From: Flavobacteriales bacterium
GTDB taxonomy: Bacteria; Bacteroidota; Bacteroidia; Flavobacteriales; Schleiferiaceae
DNA length: 42,037 bases
Direction of reading: 5' to 3'
Assembly (NCBI GenBank): GCA_012269745.1
Contig: JAAXJR010000004.1
Coordinates: 3,630-45,666 of the forward strand
This document shows positions 36,115 to 42,037 of this stretch, piece by piece. The number at the start of each line of letters is the position of its first letter. Position 1 is the stretch's first letter. The position numbers were made by a program, and so were the translations under genes. Below the pieces are notes generated by a model that saw only the letters and a program-made list of their open reading frames with translations, was not told the origin of the DNA and did not search any database.

Positions 36115-38914
36115 ACGACCCCGATTTAAATAGTTCTACTTTTCTATTTCTAGCATGTTCAGCGTTGGACTTCGCGTCTCCGGAGAACGACTCTCCACGA
36201 GCAACAATCTTCACATTACCGGCATATTGCGGATTTATTTTCAAAATCTTCTTTTTCACCGACAGTGCTCTCTCTAGACTCAAAATGAAGTTATAGCCCT
36301 CTTCGCCACGATCATCTGCATATCCGTAAAGGACTACATCCTCATCACTTTTTAGACTCTCACTTAAGTCCTGAAGTTGCTTTAAATATTTTCGTTGAAA
36401 TGACGATCGGTCGAAGTCAAAGAATACAACAAGGTGTTCTTTATTAACATCCGTTTCTGATAGATAAGGAGCAATCTGAATGTCAATTCTACGATTCTCT
36501 GCGGCTACCCATTCATAATCTTGTTGACCCCCTCCTATGGAAGCAAAAGGACTTTCATCCGCAACCATTTCTATCTCTATTTCTGCTATCGAATCCCCTA
36601 AAGACTTTTTGATCAAGTACTGTAATTCAGCTGCACGCAACACGCTAAGATTTTCATTAACAGACTTATTCCCAACTCCATCTGTATGTATGGTGAATCT
36701 TACGCTCATCTTATCAAAAGGCACTTTCCCAAGAAGCTCCTTAAGTTCCGCTCTTTTCTCATACTTAAGAGCAACCTGATCTTTAGCAAACCTATAAGTT
36801 ACATACAAGGGTTCCTTCTTCTCTACAGCATTATCCGACGAATCGACTTTAGGAGCAATCCTCTCATTAAGTGTGATCTCAACTCTTCTGTTCCGTCGCG
36901 ACTGTTCCTCGCTACACTTCGTACAATAGATTTTTGGCTTCTGCTCACCCCAAGAGACTAGGCTTATTCGTTGTTCAGGCACACCTATCTCATGAACTAG
37001 TAGATTTCTAACATCTAGGGCCCTCAGTAAGGCTAGCTTCTCGTTATATGATTTTCTACCCTTAGAATCTGTATGCCCTTCAATAAGCAAGGATTCCACT
37101 GCATCCTTTGAAATGGCCTCTTTAAGATATTTGGACTGTTTCTCGGCTAATTGAAGCTGTCCATTAGAGTACTCCAATGTTATTGTTCTCTTCTTCAAAC
37201 CATCATTAAAATTATCACCTGGAGAAGAAGAAACGTAATCGTCCGATTCCTTTTTCACAATATTCGAAACTACCGATTCACTCTCTTCGCGACTCGCAAC
37301 ATCTTTTAAATCTACATCTATGTCGTTTAGCGATTCACTTCGTGCTACTGCACTAACTTGGTCTTTTTCTACATCATCCAACGCAGCTAAAGCAGTCGGA
37401 TTAGTTTTCTGGACATGCTCTGAATCAACACCAACTCCACTACCAGATTCAGCCTCAGTAGCAGGTGAACTCACAGCCTCGTCCACTTTAGCCAGCGCGG
37501 TTGAATTGACCTCCTTAGATTCCAAAATTGGTGCAGAAGTTTTGACTATTGCTAACGTATCAGTCATCGCTGTAGGTGCATTCATTTCTGATACTAAAAC
37601 ATCGTCAATTAACGTGTCTGATGCTTCAAGTAAGGGTGCATTGATGGTCCGCGAACCAGAGGCGTCTTGCCCTAAGCTAGTGAGCTCAGGCACTTCACTC
37701 ACCAACAAACCCTCTTGGGAATCAACTATTGACCCTTCTAACGAATGGTCCTGAGCTGTGATAGTATTGACTGTCTCTTCGTTCATGTTATCCGAATCAA
37801 TCGAGGCAATAGCAACAGTTTTCTGAGTATCCTCTGAAACTTTACCAACTCCACTACCGGATTCGATCTGAGTAGTAGGAGAATCTTCAGTCTCGTCCCC
37901 TTGAGCCAGCACAATGGCGGCTACTTCCTCATATCCCAAAGTAGAACGATCAGTTTGCTCAGCATTTGTATCATTAGATATGAGTAATGAATCGTTAGAC
38001 CCTACACCGTCAATGTCCTGAGTTTGATGAACAAATAAAGGCGGTTCCATACCTTCCAAAACTTTATCAGACTGCTCGTTATAGGCCAAGAAAATATCGG
38101 AATTAAATGTTCCTTTAATTCCTTGCGTAAAGACCGCTGAGTCTGACGCTAAGAAAACCAATGAGTGGTCGTCGCCAGAAGAATTAAATGGAGCTTCAAG
38201 GCGTTGTTCCGTTTGTTCATTAAAACTGTACGATAGAATGTCCAAGCCATTCTCCAAAACAGGCCGGCTGAAATATATTTCGGAGCCAATAGCTGTAGGA
38301 AAAACCTCGTTTTTAACAGTATTTACCTGCTGAACATTGACCGGCACACCCATGTTCCCTTTGGCATCTATTTCCGCATAGTAAATATCGTAACCACCTT
38401 TCCCTCCTTGCATATCAGAGGCGAAATAGAGGCGACGATTATCTTTATCAAAGAACGGATGCTGATAATTGTACTTCTTAGAAACAAATGGGAGATCCTT
38501 AGATTTTCCTGTTTTGAAATCTAAATACTGGATAGTGAATTTGAACTCGCCTTTTGTAGCCTTTCTTCTGTTAAAAGAATAAAATGCTCCAGTTTTTTCG
38601 TTCAAAAAAGTAATTGGGCCATAATTAAATCTCGGTCGCTTTAAACCGAAATCTTCAAATGAACGGGATTCACCTTTTTCGACATCTAGCATGAAAAGTG
38701 CAAAGTAACCTTGGTTATTGTCCTTAGCAATCTTTCGTCCATTAACATTTTCCCGTGCGGAAACATAAACGAGACCCTTTCCATAAGGAACTGCACTAAA
38801 GTCTTCAAATGCAGAACTCGTTAAGCGAACAACTGAATCTGGCTCAAAAGTTTGAGCGAATGCAGTAGTTGCCAAAAGACTGAGTACTGCGATTACTGCG
38901 TATCTTCTACTCAT
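36104..38914 (-). CDS. OmpA-family protein with PD40 repeats and three tandem OmpA-like domains
   Basis: 936 aa. Signal peptide MSRRYAVIAVLSLLATTAFA. A PD40/WD40-like beta-propeller region lies at about 25-290 (HPFFDKDNRRLYFASDMQGGKGGYDIYYAE). An acidic Ser/Thr-rich linker spans about 290-585 with an internal duplication. Three OmpA-like peptidoglycan-binding domains follow: about 590-690 (IEGHTDSKG ... RRNRRVEI), 710-810 (FTIHTDGVGNKS ... NRRIDI) and 820-930 (LYGYADDRGEEG ... RNRKVELF). One OmpA domain is usual in the PorE/SprF-associated family. It starts in a TAATG overlap with the porP/sprF-like gene. Likely anchors a surface-adhesin complex to peptidoglycan. Confidence 0.9.
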   Translation of the reverse strand: MSRRYAVIAVLSLLATTAFAQTFEPDSVVRLTSSAFEDFSAVPYGKGLVYVSARENVNGRKIAKDNNQGYFALFMLDVEKGESRSFEDFGLKRPRFNYGPITFLNEKTGAFYSFNRRKATKGEFKFTIQYLDFKTGKSKDLPFVSKKYNYQHPFFDKDNRRLYFASDMQGGKGGYDIYYAEIDAKGNMGVPVNVQQVNTVKNEVFPTAIGSEIYFSRPVLENGLDILSYSFNEQTEQRLEAPFNSSGDDHSLVFLASDSAVFTQGIKGTFNSDIFLAYNEQSDKVLEGMEPPLFVHQTQDIDGVGSNDSLLISNDTNAEQTDRSTLGYEEVAAIVLAQGDETEDSPTTQIESGSGVGKVSEDTQKTVAIASIDSDNMNEETVNTITAQDHSLEGSIVDSQEGLLVSEVPELTSLGQDASGSRTINAPLLEASDTLIDDVLVSEMNAPTAMTDTLAIVKTSAPILESKEVNSTALAKVDEAVSSPATEAESGSGVGVDSEHVQKTNPTALAALDDVEKDQVSAVARSESLNDIDVDLKDVASREESESVVSNIVKKESDDYVSSSPGDNFNDGLKKRTITLEYSNGQLQLAEKQSKYLKEAISKDAVESLLIEGHTDSKGRKSYNEKLALLRALDVRNLLVHEIGVPEQRISLVSWGEQKPKIYCTKCSEEQSRRNRRVEITLNERIAPKVDSSDNAVEKKEPLYVTYRFAKDQVALKYEKRAELKELLGKVPFDKMSVRFTIHTDGVGNKSVNENLSVLRAAELQYLIKKSLGDSIAEIEIEMVADESPFASIGGGQQDYEWVAAENRRIDIQIAPYLSETDVNKEHLVVFFDFDRSSFQRKYLKQLQDLSESLKSDEDVVLYGYADDRGEEGYNFILSLERALSVKKKILKINPQYAGNVKIVARGESFSGDAKSNAEHARNRKVELFKSGSYEN
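37405..37496 (-). repeat. Direct repeat copy in the OmpA-protein linker (C-terminal copy)
   Basis: A 92-nt segment that matches 37819-37910 closely and at exactly the same length, 414 nt (138 codons) away. Shared core on the plus strand: CCAACTCCACTACC. It encodes a SGSGVGVDSEHVQKT-containing stretch of the linker. Confidence 0.75.
37819..37910 (-). repeat. Direct repeat copy in the OmpA-protein linker (N-terminal copy)
   Basis: Partner of 37405-37496; it encodes SGSGVGKVSEDTQKT. Equal length and a preserved frame point to an in-frame duplication that has since diverged. Confidence 0.75.
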
Positions 38915-39804
38915 TACAAGAAATATTTAGGACTTACAACAGACTTTGATTTGGCACTTAGATCAACTCCTAATCCCAAAACATGACTTTGTTGGGTAAT
39001 GAAAATGAGATCTGATAAGGGATAATTGTACTGATAAAAGAGCCTCATATCCTCGGGCAATTCAACCATGTAGAACAAGCCTATCTCATCATATGGACTG
39101 ATATTCAACCCTAATCCATACTTCTCTTGATATTCCACATAGCCGTGGAGATTTACATCAACAGGTGAGTTCTCAGAAACATTCAAAAGCATTGAAGTTT
39201 TGAGTGTGTATTTTTCATTAAGATCAAAGGATTTACCGGCTAACATATGCCAAACCCTTGCGGTGTAGTTGTTCAAGTATATCTCACTTTTAACCACATT
39301 CTTAACCGCAAGTCCCAAAAACCAATCGTCACCGTATAGATTCGTAGATAGATCTACATTTTGTAACCATGGAGTGGCAATGTCGTAAATAGATTGGTCT
39401 ATTTTATCCACATAGAACTCATCTAAAATATCAACCGAGGTTTGAGCCAGAGTATATCGAATACCCGTAGATAAATACACTCTATCGGACACTTGTAAAT
39501 GATATGCAGTAGAAATCCCTAAAGATTGCGTTACCATAGGGCCAACCTTGTCCTGGATCATACCGATGTTAAATCCGAACCTTGTAGGTGTCTGGTGGTC
39601 GTAGAAGGCAGCAGCTGTTCTTGGCGCACCTTTAATCCCCACCCATTGTGCATCATAAATGGTCTGAAAATTTGCTACTTGTTGACCTGCGGTGGCCGGT
39701 GAGATAGCAATTGGATTGAACAAATAGTTGTCCATTGTAGGACTTTGTTGCCCCATTAAAAGGGTACAAATTAAGCTCGCGATTATTGTATAACTGAGTC
39801 TCAT
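38914..39804 (-). CDS. PorP/SprF-family type IX secretion-associated outer-membrane protein
   Basis: 296 aa from the ATG at 39804. The signal peptide is MRLSYTIIASLICTLLMG before QQ. The mature start SPTMDNYLFNPIAISPATAG is the hallmark of the PorP/SprF family, followed by beta-barrel strands with GFNIGMIQDKVGP and LSTGIRYTLA. SprF-type members act in secretion or surface attachment of the repeat adhesin encoded just upstream, as SprB/SprF do in Flavobacterium. The adhesin stop is 1 nt before this start; the OmpA gene overlaps its stop. A 32-codon upstream extension inside the adhesin gene was rejected. Confidence 0.93.
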   Translation of the reverse strand: MRLSYTIIASLICTLLMGQQSPTMDNYLFNPIAISPATAGQQVANFQTIYDAQWVGIKGAPRTAAAFYDHQTPTRFGFNIGMIQDKVGPMVTQSLGISTAYHLQVSDRVYLSTGIRYTLAQTSVDILDEFYVDKIDQSIYDIATPWLQNVDLSTNLYGDDWFLGLAVKNVVKSEIYLNNYTARVWHMLAGKSFDLNEKYTLKTSMLLNVSENSPVDVNLHGYVEYQEKYGLGLNISPYDEIGLFYMVELPEDMRLFYQYNYPLSDLIFITQQSHVLGLGVDLSAKSKSVVSPKYFL

Positions 39805-39805
39805 T

Positions 39806-42037
39806 TTATTTTGTAATAAATACATATCCAGTATAAGTGTCTCCAGTTTCGTAAATAGAAACCATATAGTAGTAGGTACCAGTTGGCAGTACTCCATCAC
39901 CCTCTGCCAATGGAATATTCACATTAGGTCTACCGTCAAATTCATTTTGATAATTCTCAGCTTCAAAAACAACTTCACCCCAGCGGTTGAACACCTTAAC
40001 TAGGTTTTCATTGTACATGCCAATTCCCAAGATCTCCCAGAAATCATTATCACCATCACCATTCGGAGTAAAGACTGCAGGAATAAGGAGCTCACACGGA
40101 TCTGGATCTAAGAAGTTCGGAATTCCATCACCATCACAATCATCGAAGCCTTCTCCGTCATTGTTATAATCGAACTCCTCCTCATCGCTTAATCCATCTC
40201 CATCACTGTCCTCATCTTCTTCGTTTGGAATACCATCGCCGTCGATATCTCCATCGCCACCTCCGCCGTTAGGTGTTCCTCCTTCATCCACATTTGGAAT
40301 ACCGTCACAATCGTAATCTAAAGCATCAATCAAGACCGTATCTGTAGCTGTTGCACCATAGTAGTCGGTCACAGTCAAGGTGTAAATCCCGTAAGGAATG
40401 CTATCGACAAATTGTACCGTATCGTTCGTAGACCAACTATAGGTGTATGGCGGTATCGCTCCTATAGCAGTACCTATGGCTGCACCACTAGAATCATCGG
40501 GACAATACACTAGATCAGTACAAATTGCGGAAGCCACTAGAACAGTTGGCTCTATCAACGTATCGTTGAAGACCACTGAACACCCATTAGAATCTGTTAC
40601 TACCAATTCATAAGGTCCGGCAGGAATACTATCCAGATCGGCGGTAAAGTACTGTCCGTTGTTCCAATTATAAGAGTATGGAGCAGTTCCCCCTTGAACA
40701 ATTGTCGTCAAACCACCATCACTACCTCCATTAGTAGTCACGTGGTATACGCCTAAATACAATTGTTTGATTGAATTCACCTTCAAGGCGTCAGGCTGAC
40801 CTAAATACAATGTATCTGTGGTGGTACAACTGTTTGAATCGGTCACTAGATACCAATAGTAACCAGCAGGAACATTGGATAATGTGTTTCCTTGAGTTCC
40901 ATCACTCCAAGCGTAAGTATACGGCGCTGTCCCTCCACTCACTGTCAAAGTTGCCATCGCAGAAGAATCTCCAAAACATAAAGCGTCGGTTATCACCGAG
41001 TCTACATCTAAAATCGCCATCGATGGCAGTGTTACATGTACATCTACAGAGGCACTGTCCTTGTTCCCATAGATGTCTTCAATGACCAACCAGGTGCTCA
41101 CTAAAGGCACATCACCACAGTTAAATATGGAATCTGATAGATATCTATTTAAAATACCACAGTTATCCCATGAAGCACTATCGACTTGGGCTGCACTAAG
41201 GGTATACAGCCCGTTACTATCCAAGGTGATGTTCATGGAAGCGTAAGAGTGGACGTACGGCTTCTGAACATCCGCTACAGTAATATCAAATGCACAAGTA
41301 TCAGCATTGCCAGCGCTATCTATACCAATTGTATAAACCGTAGTCACCCCAACGTTGAAGTAGTCACCTGGCTGATGCGTAGAAGTCACTATTACATTCC
41401 CCGAGTTATCCTCAAACGTTGGCGGTGTCCAAATCACAAATGCACCACATGAATCCGTAAGGTTTGATAAAAGCGTATCAGCTGGACAATTAGAGTACAC
41501 TGGGCTAACAGTATCTACTACAGCAATATTAAATGAACAAGTATCCGAATTTCCTGCCGCATCTATTGCAACGTAAGTCACAGTAGTAGAACCTAATGGT
41601 AAAAACGCTCCTATCTGAATATCACTATATAATGTATCCAAAGCACAATTATCTGTGGCAGTTGCTACAGACCAAGTTACAGATGTTAACGTGCTATCTG
41701 CGGCACCATATACTAGCATGTTGCTTGGACAGGATAGCATTGGGTCTTCATTGTCCTCTACGGTAACATCCTGTGTCGCCGTAGCTGTATTTCCACTACC
41801 ATCGGTCACCGTCCAGGTCACCGTCGTCGTACCGAGCGGGAACGTCGTTGGGGCATCGTTCGTTACCGAGAACACAGAACAGTTGTCCGAAGTCGTTGGC
41901 GTGCCTAGGGTAACACCACTGGCTGCCGCATCACAAGAGCCTGCATCCGCATCGACGGTAACAGCAACTGGCGCTGTGATCGTTGGGTCTTCATTGTCCT
42001 CTACGGTAACATCCTGTGTCGCCGTAGCTGTATTTCC
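39806..42037 (-). CDS. Large HYR/SprB-repeat surface adhesin with gliding-motility-type C-terminus, N-terminus cut by window edge
   Basis: 744 codons visible; the frame is open to the right edge, so the start is outside. Seen from the N-terminal side: at least three HYR-like modules of about 81 aa (TFPLGTTTVTWTVTDGSGNTATATQD, ending DNEDP or DTVSP); a divergent module; three SprB-type repeats (CFGDSSAMATLTVSGGTAPYTYAWSDG and two relatives); and a calcium-binding Asp-rich stretch (DGDIDGDGIPNEEDEDSDGDG). The C-terminus is of CHU_C gliding-motility type (IPAVFTPNGDGDNDFWEI ... KVFNRWGEVVFEA), a T9SS type B signal. It is probably a secreted, surface-anchored adhesin. Followed by the porP/sprF and OmpA genes. 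Confidence 0.92.
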   Translation of the reverse strand, partial: GNTATATQDVTVEDNEDPTITAPVAVTVDADAGSCDAAASGVTLGTPTTSDNCSVFSVTNDAPTTFPLGTTTVTWTVTDGSGNTATATQDVTVEDNEDPMLSCPSNMLVYGAADSTLTSVTWSVATATDNCALDTLYSDIQIGAFLPLGSTTVTYVAIDAAGNSDTCSFNIAVVDTVSPVYSNCPADTLLSNLTDSCGAFVIWTPPTFEDNSGNVIVTSTHQPGDYFNVGVTTVYTIGIDSAGNADTCAFDITVADVQKPYVHSYASMNITLDSNGLYTLSAAQVDSASWDNCGILNRYLSDSIFNCGDVPLVSTWLVIEDIYGNKDSASVDVHVTLPSMAILDVDSVITDALCFGDSSAMATLTVSGGTAPYTYAWSDGTQGNTLSNVPAGYYWYLVTDSNSCTTTDTLYLGQPDALKVNSIKQLYLGVYHVTTNGGSDGGLTTIVQGGTAPYSYNWNNGQYFTADLDSIPAGPYELVVTDSNGCSVVFNDTLIEPTVLVASAICTDLVYCPDDSSGAAIGTAIGAIPPYTYSWSTNDTVQFVDSIPYGIYTLTVTDYYGATATDTVLIDALDYDCDGIPNVDEGGTPNGGGGDGDIDGDGIPNEEDEDSDGDGLSDEEEFDYNNDGEGFDDCDGDGIPNFLDPDPCELLIPAVFTPNGDGDNDFWEILGIGMYNENLVKVFNRWGEVVFEAENYQNEFDGRPNVNIPLAEGDGVLPTGTYYYMVSIYETGDTYTGYVFITK
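41740..41794 (-). repeat. Direct repeat in the HYR adhesin, copy 1
   Basis: 55 nt identical to 41983-42037, offset by 243 nt (81 codons, one HYR module). It encodes the module end GNTATATQDVTVEDNEDP. Confidence 0.9.
41983..42037 (-). repeat. Direct repeat in the HYR adhesin, copy 2 (reaches the window edge)
   Basis: Identical to 41740-41794 up to the last base of the window, so the repeat array very likely continues to the right. Confidence 0.9.

Noticed and set aside
40100-40320. Short ATC/CCATCACC-rich repeats as a possible CRISPR or satellite
   Set aside because: They are codons of the Asp/Gly-rich calcium-binding repeat inside the adhesin; spacing is irregular and there are no unique spacers.

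Overview
The window looks like a chromosomal segment of a Bacteroidota bacterium, most likely Flavobacteriales. This rests on a SusC/SusD pair, a type IX secretion system (T9SS) sorting domain, a gliding-motility-type C-terminal domain next to a PorP/SprF protein, TAnnTTTG-type promoter boxes and the near absence of Shine-Dalgarno sequences. No tRNA, rRNA, CRISPR array, insertion sequence or phage gene was found.

Layout. (1) 1-2794, minus: a large secreted BNR/Asp-box repeat protein whose C-terminus lies beyond the left edge. (2) 2838-6930: aspS (minus), then divergent tadA and a sodium:solute symporter. (3) 7000-11542, minus: the conserved rimP-nusA-infB operon, with a UUCG hairpin in its leader. 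(4) 11755-12429, plus: an orphan NarL-type response regulator. (5) 12666-35395: a starch/maltodextrin utilisation region. (6) 35397-35867: a DUF4399-like lipoprotein. (7) 35920-42037, minus: a surface-adhesin locus made of a HYR/SprB-repeat protein (N-terminus beyond the right edge), a PorP/SprF protein, an OmpA-family protein with three OmpA-like domains, and a small overlapping ORF.

The starch region reads as a complete route. A T9SS-exported protein with four starch-binding-like modules and two GH13 lipoproteins would work at the cell surface. SusC/SusD and two accessory secreted proteins would bind and import maltodextrins. A GH13 enzyme with a signal peptide would trim them in the periplasm and an SLC45-type MFS transporter would carry maltose across the inner membrane. 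In the cytoplasm a GH65 maltose phosphorylase, a beta-phosphoglucomutase and a BadF/BadG-type sugar kinase (possibly the glucokinase) feed glycolysis, and pfkA and gapA lie at the head of the same co-oriented gene run. An AraC-type regulator and a Nudix-fold regulator with a decayed catalytic box are embedded in the cluster.

The most interesting regulatory signal is a 16-bp motif (TGTAAAkAATACACTT) found at both the susC and the pfkA promoters, on either side of the Nudix-type regulator, with a weaker third copy at 14316-14334 upstream of the T9SS starch-binding protein. It suggests one operator set joining polysaccharide uptake to core glycolysis. A second pattern is terminator-like hairpins lying 12-27 nt before start codons at four places.
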